Part shown: piece after piece, positions 52,405 to 60,427 of the stretch
How the letters are laid out: every line of letters begins with the position of its first letter
How positions within the stretch are numbered: position 1 is the stretch's first letter
Assembly (NCBI RefSeq): GCF_900996245.1
Contig: NZ_CAAJGK010000085.1
Span: 371,140-435,139, forward strand
Source: Paraburkholderia sp. BCC1886
Lineage (GTDB): Bacteria; Pseudomonadota; Gammaproteobacteria; Burkholderiales; Burkholderiaceae
Direction: 5' to 3'
Length of the DNA: 64,000 nt
Made by a program: the position numbers and the translations under genes
The notes under the pieces: model-generated
Told to the model about the DNA's origin: nothing
Database searches by the model: none
Seen by the model: the letters and a program-made list of their open reading frames with translations, nothing else

Positions 52405-52614
52405 CTAGTGACAGGGGAAACCAAGCAGATGACGGCCGTCGTGCACGAACTCATGCACATACATGCCGGGCACGATCGACGTCGCGCCTTCTTCCGCGCC
52501 GACGAAATACAGCGCGAGCAACATGAGAAGCCCACCGAAGACAATCCACGGCAGCAGTTGCCGCAGTGGAATGGGCGTGAATTCGACGTCAGGATGAAGA
52601 ACGGTGTCGTTCAT
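52405..52614 (-). CDS. cbtB: Cobalt transporter subunit CbtB
   Basis: A 69-residue protein with one membrane helix (LLPWIVFGGLLMLLALYFVGAE) and the family-specific His-rich end VHEFVHDGRHLLGFPCH, thought to bind cobalt outside the membrane. The ATG at 52614 starts the protein; a longer frame upstream would run into non-conserved residues. It lies 14 bp before CbtA and 35 bp after the nitrile hydratase accessory gene, inside one operon. The small size is normal for CbtB. Confidence 0.88.
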   Translation of the reverse strand: MNDTVLHPDVEFTPIPLRQLLPWIVFGGLLMLLALYFVGAEEGATSIVPGMYVHEFVHDGRHLLGFPCH

Positions 52615-52649
52615 GAGAAAAGTCCTTTGAAACAGGGTTAAAAATAACG

Positions 52650-53030
52650 TCACGTTGCTATGGCAGGCGAAGCCGGTGCGCCGCCTTGCGCAAAACGCCG
52701 CGCCATCACGATCTTCGCGAGTTCGTCGCGCGACAGCACGCCGCTCGTTTCGACCACGGTCAGCAAAGCTTCGAGAAAGCGCTCGTAATAGTCCCAGTGC
52801 GGCGGATTCTCACAGTCGGCCGGCGCATTCTCCCAACGGGCGATAGCGGCAATCAGGCTCTGCCGGAAATCTTCCCACTCGAAGCAGCCCGCTTTCGACA
52901 ACGACAACGCGAGGCCGAACACATCGCGCTCCCAGCGGTTGGTGAAGAACAGTTTGCCGTCGAGTCGCGGCGGCGAATCGGCGGCGCCGAGCATCGACGC
53001 GGCGGCGTATTCCTCGAAGCGTGTGAACAT
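52650..53030 (-). CDS. Nitrile hydratase accessory (cobalt-insertion) protein
   Basis: A 126-residue protein of the nitrile hydratase activator family, resembling the N-terminal part of the beta subunit (LDGKLFFTNRWERDVFGLALSLSKAGCFEWEDFRQSLIAAIARWENAP, WDYYERFLEALLTVVETSGVLSRDEL). For cobalt-type enzymes the family member carries the alpha subunit through cobalt insertion and subunit exchange. It lies 12 bp after the alpha gene, the usual position for a cobalt-type activator. Confidence 0.9.
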   Translation of the reverse strand: MFTRFEEYAAASMLGAADSPPRLDGKLFFTNRWERDVFGLALSLSKAGCFEWEDFRQSLIAAIARWENAPADCENPPHWDYYERFLEALLTVVETSGVLSRDELAKIVMARRFAQGGAPASPAIAT

Positions 53031-53042
53031 CGCCGACTCCTG

Positions 53043-53684
53043 TTAAGTACCCGCGTGAGCAGCGGCGCCAGGCGCGGCCACCAGCGCTACGCCCATCATC
53101 GATTCCGGCGTCACGAGCGCGGCCAGTTCCGCTTCGCTCAGATGATCGGTATTCGCGGGCCGCTCGGGGACGACGAACCAGCGGATCTGCGCACTGCTGT
53201 CCCACACCTTGACGGCCTTCTCCGCAGGCACGTCGACGCCGAATTCGTTCAGCACCGCACGCGGCTCGCGCACGCCGCGCGCACGGAACACGGGGTCCTT
53301 GTACCAGTACGGCGGCAGGCCGAGCACCGGCCACGGGTAGCAGGAGCACAGCGTGCAGATAATCAGGTTGTGAACGTTGGGGTCGTTGGCGACCGCGGCC
53401 ATGTGCTCGCCCTCGGCGCCGGCCATGCCGAGCGGCAACGCGAGTTCGGCGATTGCCGCAGGCGTGTCGTCGACCAGACGTTGTTTGAACGCCGGATCGA
53501 CCCACGCGCGGGCTACGATCTTCGCGCCGTTGAACGGCCCGGCCATGGTTTCGAAGTGACCCAGCACGGCGTCGACTGAATCGCTGCCTATCACGCCTTT
53601 CTCGATCAACAATGCTTCCAGCGCGCGCACTTTGGCCGCGCTCGATGCTTCCCGGTCGTCGGGAAACTGGAACAGTTGCGTCAT
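53043..53684 (-). CDS. nthA: Cobalt-type nitrile hydratase alpha subunit
   Basis: A 213-residue alpha subunit that hydrates nitriles to amides as an alpha-beta heteromer. The metal claw is CTLCSC at residues 110-115, with Cys110, Cys113 and Cys115 and Thr at position 111. CTLCSC is the pattern of the cobalt form, while iron enzymes have CSLCSC. Other hallmarks are AWVDPAFKQRLVDDTPAAIAEL and YPWPVLGLPPYWYKDPVFRAR. Its place between the beta gene and the accessory gene, with cobalt transport genes behind, supports the metal assignment. No amidase gene is adjacent, so the amide product is handled elsewhere. Confidence 0.94.
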   Translation of the reverse strand: MTQLFQFPDDREASSAAKVRALEALLIEKGVIGSDSVDAVLGHFETMAGPFNGAKIVARAWVDPAFKQRLVDDTPAAIAELALPLGMAGAEGEHMAAVANDPNVHNLIICTLCSCYPWPVLGLPPYWYKDPVFRARGVREPRAVLNEFGVDVPAEKAVKVWDSSAQIRWFVVPERPANTDHLSEAELAALVTPESMMGVALVAAPGAAAHAGT

Positions 53685-53727
53685 GTCGTTCTCTCTATCG
53701 TGATGATTCGGGTTTCGCGGCGCGGTG

Positions 53728-54471
53728 TCACGCAGCGGGCAGGACGTACGCTTCGTACAGGTCCGCGTAGATCGTCGTATGGGTTTCGCTCTTGCCGGGT
53801 CCCCAGATATCGGCGGCATCGAATGCAATGCGGTAGACGGGCATCGGTTCGCCGATACCGTCGGGACCCGTCGAGACGAAATACGAAAATGCACCGGGAT
53901 AGACGAGATCGACCACGCCGCGCTTGTTGCGCAGATAGCCGGGCAGGCGCGTATGGTCGACGGCTTCGGGATCGGCAATACACACCGCGTCGCCGGCCTT
54001 GAAACGCGCTTCGCCATCCAGCGCATGCGCGCCGGAATCGCCCTTCTTCAGATACGCGTCGATCTGCGCACTGATTGCCTGATTCGGTTTGCTCGGCAAC
54101 GCGGCGTCGGGATGGGCGCTGAAATAAGCGGTTCTCTCCGTAAGTTCGTCGGCGCTGATATAGCCCTGATCGACGAAGAACTGCGAGATACCGCCCAGCC
54201 ACTTTTCGTAATAGCGATACTTGAAGTACTCGAACGGCTGCATGTCTTCGGCGCCGGTTCGCAACGACGCCCACGTCCAGTCGCTTTTGAAAGCAGTCGG
54301 CAGATCCTTCACCGGATACGCATGCAGTGCGTTCGCAAGATGCGCGCTCTCGGCCATCATCACAGTGTGAATGCCGAAGATGCGTTTCTCCCACGGTTCG
54401 ACGAACACGCGTGTTTCGGTACTGACCGGCCCGAGGTTTTCGATGCCGCCAAGGTGATGCTGTAGTTTCAC
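53728..54471 (-). CDS. nthB: Nitrile hydratase beta subunit
   Basis: A 247-residue beta subunit pairing with the alpha subunit of the nitrile hydratase. Typical features are HHLGGIENLGPV at the N-terminus, FEPWEKR-like VFVEPWEKRIFGIHTVMM, the helical middle (RYYEKWLGGISQFFVDQGYISADEL) and the C-terminal SH3-like barrel (AGDAVCIADP, GVVDLVYPGAFSYFVSTGPD, YADLYEAYVL). The start codon is GTG, with GGAG upstream. The order beta-alpha-accessory is that of cobalt-type enzymes. It sits 30 bp after the DUF1097 gene. Confidence 0.92.
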   Translation of the reverse strand: MKLQHHLGGIENLGPVSTETRVFVEPWEKRIFGIHTVMMAESAHLANALHAYPVKDLPTAFKSDWTWASLRTGAEDMQPFEYFKYRYYEKWLGGISQFFVDQGYISADELTERTAYFSAHPDAALPSKPNQAISAQIDAYLKKGDSGAHALDGEARFKAGDAVCIADPEAVDHTRLPGYLRNKRGVVDLVYPGAFSYFVSTGPDGIGEPMPVYRIAFDAADIWGPGKSETHTTIYADLYEAYVLPAA

Positions 54472-54501
54472 GTTAGGCTCCGCAAGCAGTTGAAATTCGG
54501 A

Positions 54502-55005
54502 TTAACTCAATTGATGCGCGCGCTTGAAGCACAGCGCATCGCCCAGCAATTCGGAGACGAAACCGAACAGCGCGCCGGTGATGAGCGCGCCTGCCGCGAC
54601 CAGCGCCGGGTTGCCGGGTCCGATCAAAGTGATGGGCTTGCCGGTGGCCACGGTCGTGCCGACCGTCGATGCAAAGCCCCACACGATGGCCGGCAGGATG
54701 TCGAGCAATTTGATCTTCGATGCCTGCACCATCAGCGCACTGCCGAGACCGACCGCCACGGCGACACCGAATGGCGTGGTGGTCATCGTGGCAATGCCGA
54801 GCAGCGTGAGCGAACTGATCACCAGTCCGCTCAGATTCGACGCGACGCTTTTGACGAACCCGGCCGTGCCGCCGCCGAGCACGAAGAACGACGCCCACGC
54901 GATAAACGTGACCCAAACCGGCACCGGGAAAATCGTGCCGGTGAGCCATGTGTCGGCGACGGCCAGCACGCCGATACTCAATGTGTATGCTTCGGGCTTC
55001 TTCAT
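54502..55005 (-). CDS. DUF1097 family membrane protein
   Basis: A 167-residue inner-membrane protein of the DUF1097 family with five predicted helices (SIGVLAVADTWLTGTIFPVPVWVTFIAWASFFVLGG onward). The start at ATG 55005 is supported by GAGGAG upstream. The function of the family is unknown. Its position inside the operon, between the CobW-like gene and the nitrile hydratase beta gene, suggests a role in metal supply or in moving a nitrile, amide or ammonia across the membrane; this is guesswork from context. Confidence 0.85.
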   Translation of the reverse strand: MKKPEAYTLSIGVLAVADTWLTGTIFPVPVWVTFIAWASFFVLGGGTAGFVKSVASNLSGLVISSLTLLGIATMTTTPFGVAVAVGLGSALMVQASKIKLLDILPAIVWGFASTVGTTVATGKPITLIGPGNPALVAAGALITGALFGFVSELLGDALCFKRAHQLS

Positions 55006-55075
55006 TGACCTGCTCCTCGAGTAAGAGAGAAAAGAGGGGTACATCCAGTGATAAAACGATCCAGTGAATCGAAAC

Positions 55076-56059
55076 TCAGTGAGGCACGGGCTCTTCGATG
55101 CAGTCGAGCAGACCTTCCCGCATGGCGGCCGCATCGATACCGCGGCCGATCATCACGAAGCGGCTTTCCCGCATTTCGTCGCGCGCCCAGGCTTTACCGA
55201 AGCGGCTATCCATCAACATGTGCACGCTGTGGAAATAGAGCCGCCTTCCTTCGCCGCGCATATTGAGCACGCCCTTCATGCGTAGCAATTGCGCGCCGTG
55301 GTTCTGCACCAGCCCATTGACCCAGCGGTTGAAGCGTTCCGGGTCCACTTCGCCTGGCATCACGAACGCGCAGGACGCGATCGAGTCGTCGTGCTCGTGG
55401 TCATGCGCGCCTTCGTCCAGCAGATCGGGTTCGACCGCGAGGAGGTTGTCGAGCGAGAAACTGCGCACACCGAGCAGGCCGCTCACGTCGATAGCGGAAT
55501 GCGTCGTGAAATCGAGCCTGGCAGTCGGGTTCAGCGTGGCGATCGTGGCGGCTAGCTCGATGCGCTGTGCGGGCGTGACGGCATCGGTCTTGTTGATCAC
55601 GATGCGATCGGCGAACACGATCTGCTCGCGCGCGATGTCGTCGCCGAGTTGCGCGTGCGCATGACATGCGTCGACCACGGCGACCACGGCTTCTAGCTCC
55701 ACGCTTTCGCGCAAGTCGGGATCGGCGAGAAAGGTTTGCAGCACGGGCGCGGGATCGGCGAGTCCCGAGGTCTCGACCACGAGGCGCTCCAGCCGGTCAC
55801 CGTAGCGCGCCAGCAGATCGCGCACGCTGCCCACCAGGTCGGCGCGCACGGTGCAGCAGACGCAGCCGTTGTTGATCTCGACCACGGCTTCTTCGTCGGC
55901 CACGATTAACTGGCCGTCTATCCCCACCTCGCCGAATTCGTTGACGACGATGCCGATCTGCATCGGCCGGGTCGTCTCGAGGATGTGATTGACCAGCGTG
56001 GTCTTGCCCGCGCCGAGAAAGCCGGTAATGACCGTGACAGGAATTTTCTTGAGTCGCAT
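55076..56059 (-). CDS. CobW-like metal-chaperone GTPase (COG0523)
   Basis: A 327-residue G3E GTPase of the COG0523 family. The P-loop GFLGAGKTTL is near residue 12, the metal-binding CxCC motif is in NNGCVCCTVRADL, and switch and base-recognition motifs follow (VETSGLADP, INKTDAVTPAQR). A His-rich stretch DEGAHDHEHDDS in the middle and a CobW C-terminal domain complete it. Such proteins hand metal to target enzymes; here, cobalt to nitrile hydratase is the obvious candidate. The ATG at 56059 gives the conserved MRLKKIPVTVITG start. It is the first gene of the operon. Confidence 0.9.
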   Translation of the reverse strand: MRLKKIPVTVITGFLGAGKTTLVNHILETTRPMQIGIVVNEFGEVGIDGQLIVADEEAVVEINNGCVCCTVRADLVGSVRDLLARYGDRLERLVVETSGLADPAPVLQTFLADPDLRESVELEAVVAVVDACHAHAQLGDDIAREQIVFADRIVINKTDAVTPAQRIELAATIATLNPTARLDFTTHSAIDVSGLLGVRSFSLDNLLAVEPDLLDEGAHDHEHDDSIASCAFVMPGEVDPERFNRWVNGLVQNHGAQLLRMKGVLNMRGEGRRLYFHSVHMLMDSRFGKAWARDEMRESRFVMIGRGIDAAAMREGLLDCIEEPVPH

Positions 56060-56462
56060 GGCGGCCGTCCTTGAATGAAGTCCGCGGCGAGGCACGCGAG
56101 TCTTGCGCACCGGCATCGACGGAACAGGGACGTCTTTAGCGACTTCCGGGCCGCAAATCACACGCTGTCCTGGTGGGAACCGTTGTTGGCGCGATCTGCT
56201 GGACTGCATGGCCGAGAATGTGGGAACGGTTCATGACGGCCAGATTCGGAGATTCGGCCAGTCATTTGTCAGCCTAGAACCACGATCCGCATTGGGGCGC
56301 GCCCGGGACTGCGGCGGTGCATCGGCCCGAAAACGTGCGTCTGCAAGATGGGCCGATTCATTCCTCTTGTGAACTTATCCAATCCTCTTTGCTTGGTTTA
56401 TCGTGTTTTTTATTGTCAATAGACTCTGCACATCGAACCAACCAGTCAACAAGGAGTACGGC
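56060..56462. other. Divergent promoter region of nitrile hydratase operon and esterase operon
   Basis: About 400 bases without a convincing gene. A weak inverted repeat GAACCGTT (56177-56184) and AACGGTTC (56225-56232), 40 bases apart, may be a regulator site. No cobalamin riboswitch box was seen. The 3' end carries AAGGAG for the gene at 56463. Confidence 0.5.
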
Positions 56463-57182
56463 ATGGCAGCACCTCTCACCGGAGTTCCGGTCCTTGCGGC
56501 GGACACCCTGCACGATGATGTCGCTTCGGGCCTCTCGTACCGTTTGCGTCCTGCTGCCGGACGACCCATTGGCCGGCTGTTTCTGTTGCACGGCGTGGGC
56601 GGAGACGAAACAAATCTAATGGTGCTCGCGGACGAACTGGATGAGCGCATCGAACTCGTGTACGTGCGTGGGCCGATCGCTCTCGGCGCTGGGCAGCATG
56701 CGTGGTTTCAGGTGCGCTTCGGCCCGCAAGGGCCGGTGATCAATCCGAACCAGGCAGACGAGAGCCGGCTGCGCTTGCGTGAACTGGTGCGTGCGCTGAA
56801 CCGCGCGGACGCCGGCGGCAATAACGATGCGCCAGTTCTGTCGTTGATCGCGGGCTTCAGTCAGGGCGGCATCATGAGCGCGAGCGTGGCGCTGTCCGCG
56901 CCGGAAGACGTCGCGCGCTTTGCGATTCTGAGCGGCCGCATTCTGCCCGAGCTGGAACCGCATCTGGCGTCGCCCGACAAGCTCGCCCACGTGGCCGCAT
57001 TTATCGCACACGGCCGTCACGACGACAAGCTGCCCGTCGCGTTCGCCGAGCACGCCGATGCCTGGTTGACCCGCCTCGGCGTACCGCACGACACCTGCCT
57101 TTACCCCGTCGGCCATACGTTGAACGCCGACATCGTTCGCGACTTTTCCCGCTGGGTCAGCCAGCAAACTCATCTCGACTAA
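56463..57182 (+). CDS. Carboxylesterase/phospholipase family alpha/beta hydrolase
   Basis: A 239-residue alpha/beta hydrolase of the carboxylesterase/phospholipase type. The strand-turn LFLLHGVGGDETN holds the oxyanion region, the nucleophile Ser is in IAGFSQGGIMSAS, the acid is in AHGRHDDKLPV, and the catalytic His is in YPVGHTLNADIV. Start ATG 56463 is backed by AAGGAG. It is first in a three-gene row with DoxX and an LLM oxidoreductase (13 and 35 bp gaps), probably one operon. Substrate unknown. Confidence 0.88.
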   Translation: MAAPLTGVPVLAADTLHDDVASGLSYRLRPAAGRPIGRLFLLHGVGGDETNLMVLADELDERIELVYVRGPIALGAGQHAWFQVRFGPQGPVINPNQADESRLRLRELVRALNRADAGGNNDAPVLSLIAGFSQGGIMSASVALSAPEDVARFAILSGRILPELEPHLASPDKLAHVAAFIAHGRHDDKLPVAFAEHADAWLTRLGVPHDTCLYPVGHTLNADIVRDFSRWVSQQTHLD

Positions 57183-57194
57183 CTGGAAGCCATC

Positions 57195-57599
57195 ATGACC
57201 GATACCCGCACCGCTCCCTATTCCGCTCTCGTCCTGCGCGTCGCACTGGGCCTGATGTTCGTTGCCCACGGGCTCACCAAGCTGCTGATCTTCACGCCGG
57301 CCGGCACCGCGAAATACTTCGAATCCGTGGGCTTTTCCGGCTTGTTCGCGTGGCCGATCATCGCGTTCGAAATCGTCGCCGGTGTGTTGCTGCTGGCGGG
57401 TGTGTATACGCGAGTCGTTGCGTTGCTGGCGGTGTTCGAACTGTTCGCGGCGTCGACGGTGCATTTCGGCAACGGCTGGATGTTCACCAACGCGAACGGC
57501 GGCTGGGAATACCCGGTGTTTCTCGCGGTGGCGGCAGCGGTGCTTGCGCTGCTCGGTGACGGCGCCTTCGCGCTGAAGCCGACCGTGCGTTCCGCTTGA
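57195..57599 (+). CDS. DoxX family membrane protein
   Basis: A 134-residue, four-helix inner-membrane protein of the DoxX family. It has ALVLRVALGLMFVAHGLTKLL in helix 1, FSGLFAWPIIAFEIVAGVLLLAGVYTRVVALLAVFELFAA in helices 2-3, and a last helix EYPVFLAVAAAVLALLGDG. DoxX-type proteins are often co-encoded with flavin- or redox-linked enzymes; their reaction is usually unknown. It sits between the esterase and LLM genes in a tight run. Confidence 0.88.
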   Translation: MTDTRTAPYSALVLRVALGLMFVAHGLTKLLIFTPAGTAKYFESVGFSGLFAWPIIAFEIVAGVLLLAGVYTRVVALLAVFELFAASTVHFGNGWMFTNANGGWEYPVFLAVAAAVLALLGDGAFALKPTVRSA

Positions 57600-57633
57600 A
57601 CGTCGATTGTCAACACGACCGACCGGGACTCAA

Positions 57634-58674
57634 GTGATCGAATTCGGCATTTATACGTTCGGCGATCTGGCGCGACCGTCAGCGGACAGCGCGCTCGTGA
57701 AAGCGCGCATCGACGAAATCCTGGCGGCGGCGCGTATCGCCGATGAAGCCGGCATCGACGTGTTCGGTGTCGGCGAACACCACCGTGCGGATTTCGCGGT
57801 GTCGTCGCCCGCCGTGATGCTGAGTGCGATTGCGGCGCTGACACGGCGCATCCGCTTGACGAGTGCGGTGAGCATTCTCAGTTCGGACGATCCCGTGCGG
57901 CTTTACCAGCAATTCGCCACGCTCGATCTCATCTCGGGCGGCCGCGCTGAATTGCTGGTGGGACGTGGCGCGTATATAGAGTCGTTTCCGCTGTTCGGTT
58001 ACGAACTGGACGACTACGAGTCGCTATTCGACGAGAAGCTGGCATTGCTCTGCAAGATCGACGCAGCGCACGGCGATCACGATCAAACCATCAACTGGTC
58101 GGGCCGTCATCGGCCCGCGTTGCAGCGTGCGCGGATCATGCCGCCGCCTTTGCGCGAGCGCTTGCCGATCTGGATCGCGGCGGGCGGCACGCCGTCGAGC
58201 GCGCAACGCGCAGGCCGCGCGGGCTTACCGTTGAATCTGGCCAACATCAGCGGATCGCCGGAACGCTTCGTGCCGTTCGTCGATCTGTATCGCGAGACGG
58301 GTTTGGCGGCCGGTCATACCGCAGCGCAACTGCAGGTGTCGATTGCCGGTCACTTTCATGTGCAGCGCGACGGCAAAAAGGCGCGCGACGAGTTTTTCCC
58401 GTACTACCGGCGCTATATGTCGAGCAATCTGCCGCGCGGTTATGCCGAGATGTCGCGCGCCGACTACGAGACGCTTGCGTCGCCGCGCGGCGCGCTGTTC
58501 GTCGGCAGCGTGCAGGAGATCGTCGACAAGATTCTGATGGAGTACGAGTTGTTCGGGCATCAACGCTATATGGCGCAGATGGATATCGGCGGGTTGCCGT
58601 TTGGTCGGGTGAGGGAGTCGATCGAACTGTTCGCGGCGGAAGTGATACCGGCGGTGCGGCGGGCAATTGGGTGA
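57634..58674 (+). CDS. LLM class flavin-dependent oxidoreductase
   Basis: A 346-residue luciferase-like monooxygenase-fold enzyme. Characteristic parts are EFGIYTFGDLARP, DVFGVGEHHRADFAVSSPAVMLSAIAALTRRIRLTSAVSILSSDDPVRLYQQFATLDLISGGRAELLVGRGAYIESFPLFGY, and LPIWIAAGGTPSSAQRAGRAGLPL. It probably uses FMN from a partner reductase. I chose GTG 57634, preceded by GGGAC; TTG 57607 is a possible longer start. It is the third gene after esterase and DoxX. Substrate unknown. Confidence 0.85.
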   Translation: MIEFGIYTFGDLARPSADSALVKARIDEILAAARIADEAGIDVFGVGEHHRADFAVSSPAVMLSAIAALTRRIRLTSAVSILSSDDPVRLYQQFATLDLISGGRAELLVGRGAYIESFPLFGYELDDYESLFDEKLALLCKIDAAHGDHDQTINWSGRHRPALQRARIMPPPLRERLPIWIAAGGTPSSAQRAGRAGLPLNLANISGSPERFVPFVDLYRETGLAAGHTAAQLQVSIAGHFHVQRDGKKARDEFFPYYRRYMSSNLPRGYAEMSRADYETLASPRGALFVGSVQEIVDKILMEYELFGHQRYMAQMDIGGLPFGRVRESIELFAAEVIPAVRRAIG

Positions 58675-58851
58675 GGGCACCCGTAGCGGACGGGACGCTT
58701 CGGTCCGAAGTCAGCATGCGGCAAGCGATAGAGAAAATCGGCGGGGCGCATTAATGGTTAAACTGGCGGTCTTGCCGGATGACCGTCGATGCAACGGAGC
58801 GGACCGGCGGGTTGCAAGGCGCGGCTCATCCCCTCTCTCACTCCTGGCTCT

Positions 58852-59568
58852 ATGGTTGAATCGGAAGATCTTATCTATCAGGCGCTCTCGAAAGCCTTGC
58901 TTGCTGGCGAACTTCCGCCCGGCACCCAGCTCATCGAAACGCGCGTCGCGGCCATCTTCGAGGTCTCACGAGAACGCGTTCGCAAAGTACTCCATCGGCT
59001 GGGCCATGAGCGTCTGATCGACCTGATCCCGAACAAGGGGGCGTTCGTTACCGACCCCACGCTTTCGCAGGCGCGCGAGATCTACGAAGCGCGCCGCATC
59101 GTCGAGGGCGGCGTCGTCGCCCGTCTGGCAGGGCGGCTCACGCTGACGCAAATTCAAACGTTGCGCAAGCATAGCGAGCTTGAAGCGCAAGCCCTCGCTG
59201 CGGGCGATCGTGCTCGCTCGATTCAGCTCTCCGGACAGTTCCATCAGATACTCGCAGGCTTTTGCAACAACGCGTTCGTGATTCGCGAGTTGCAGGAACT
59301 CATTAGCCGTACCTCCATGCTCGTGGCTTTCTTCGAACCCGATAGCGCGTCGCAATGCGCCTGCGACGAACATCATGAGATCGTCGATGCCATTCAGGAA
59401 GGCGACATGGCGCGCGCGTCGAAGATGATGCACATTCACCTGTCGCTAATCGAAACGCGACTGCAACCGAATTCGACGCCGCGCACGCTCGATAGCGACG
59501 ACGTACTGCGCCGCGCGCGCGATGCGGTGCGCGAGCCGCTCGCGAAGCCGGCCCGCAAGCGGAAATAA
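58852..59568 (+). CDS. GntR family transcriptional regulator (FCD type)
   Basis: A 238-residue regulator with an N-terminal winged helix (residues about 8-65: IYQALSKALLAGELPPGTQLIETRVAAIFEVSRERVRKVLHRLGHERL) and a C-terminal all-helical FCD effector domain (YEARRIVEGGVVARLAGRL, GQFHQILAGFCNN, CDEHHEIVDAIQEGDMARASKMMHIHL) that binds a metal and small acid. The ATG at 58852 starts the domain. It converges with the racemase-like gene. A perfect operator-like palindrome in the nearby divergent promoter is its probable site. Confidence 0.9.
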   Translation: MVESEDLIYQALSKALLAGELPPGTQLIETRVAAIFEVSRERVRKVLHRLGHERLIDLIPNKGAFVTDPTLSQAREIYEARRIVEGGVVARLAGRLTLTQIQTLRKHSELEAQALAAGDRARSIQLSGQFHQILAGFCNNAFVIRELQELISRTSMLVAFFEPDSASQCACDEHHEIVDAIQEGDMARASKMMHIHLSLIETRLQPNSTPRTLDSDDVLRRARDAVREPLAKPARKRK

Positions 59569-59596
59569 GCCGCTGCCGCCCGGCAGTGGGTCTCGC

Positions 59597-60325
59597 CTAA
59601 CGGGTCTGCTGCTGCAATAACCCGGCCAGTGAATCGCTCAAGCCATGCGACCGGATGGCCGGCAGCGCATCGTGCGCACGACTCGTCACGGGCTGCGTCG
59701 CAATCCATTCCAGACTTGCCTCCAGGCAATCCACCAGCGGTCCTTTGCTGGTGAAGCGATGACATTGCCCGGCAAACACGGCGCCGCCGAGAATGATGCG
59801 CTCAGCCCCGGCGCGCATCGCGCAGGCGATCTGTTCGTCGATTAGCGTGGCCGTCGCCACCGGATCCGCCAGCATCGAGAGGCCGTTGAGCCGCGCCGTG
59901 AAGGTGCCGGCATAGCGGTCGGCGAGCCCCAGCGAGCCGACGAGTTGATCGAGAATCGGTCGCCAGCCTGGACCGCCTGTAACGACCGCGAATTTCCCCG
60001 GCTCTCTTGCTGTCTGTTCGATCGCCGAACTCGCGAGCCCATAGACCGGCACCGGGGCCAACTCCTGCAAAGCCGCCAGACCCGGGTCGCCAAAACAGCC
60101 GAGCAGGATGGCGTCGATTCCGGATACGTCGGCGGCGGCGAGCGTTGCCCAGGTGTCGATGGCGGCATGCGCCGCGATCGCAAACGACGCGTACGTAGCG
60201 ATCACTTCCACCCCCCAACTGGCCGTGCTGCCGCGTGCGTGAACAGCCGGTATCGATCCGATCTGTCGAAGCAGATTCTCAGTCATGGCAACCGAGGTAT
60301 TGGGATTTAGAACAAGCAAATTCAT
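59597..60325 (-). CDS. Asp/Glu/hydantoin racemase family protein lacking the second catalytic Cys
   Basis: A 242-residue member of the Asp/Glu racemase superfamily, closest in pattern to hydantoin or allantoin racemases (MNLLVLNPNTS at the start). The first catalytic Cys is Cys77 in LLGCFGDPG. The second, usually in LGCAG, is replaced by Gly in IILGGAVFAG (residues 178-186). Two-base racemisation therefore seems unlikely, and a decarboxylase- or isomerase-like reaction or a lost activity is possible. It is divergent from the PuuE-type gene, sharing a palindromic operator. Confidence 0.82.
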   Translation of the reverse strand: MNLLVLNPNTSVAMTENLLRQIGSIPAVHARGSTASWGVEVIATYASFAIAAHAAIDTWATLAAADVSGIDAILLGCFGDPGLAALQELAPVPVYGLASSAIEQTAREPGKFAVVTGGPGWRPILDQLVGSLGLADRYAGTFTARLNGLSMLADPVATATLIDEQIACAMRAGAERIILGGAVFAGQCHRFTSKGPLVDCLEASLEWIATQPVTSRAHDALPAIRSHGLSDSLAGLLQQQTR

Positions 60326-60376
60326 AGGTCGAATTGGTTAGGGTTTACCTTTAATTGCACTTTTTTTGGCTGAGGT

Positions 60377-60410
60377 ATTGTGCACGCATTCGAGCAGATT
60401 GTGCACAATC
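60377..60410. promoter_or_regulatory. Palindromic operator for the GntR regulator (candidate)
   Basis: GATTGTGCACAATC (60397-60410) is a perfect 14-bp palindrome of the GntR/FCD type. The half-like copy ATTGTGCAC recurs at 60377-60385, exactly 21 bp before the copy at 60398. Both lie between the divergent racemase-like and PuuE-like genes and overlap a possible -10 box (TATTGT at 60376). Confidence 0.65.
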
Positions 60411-60427
60411 AAAAAAAGAGGCGAAGG

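Noticed and set aside
56060..56462. Cobalamin riboswitch before the cobalt-related operon
   Set aside because: No B12-box sequence was found in the leader; the enzyme uses cobalt directly rather than cobalamin.
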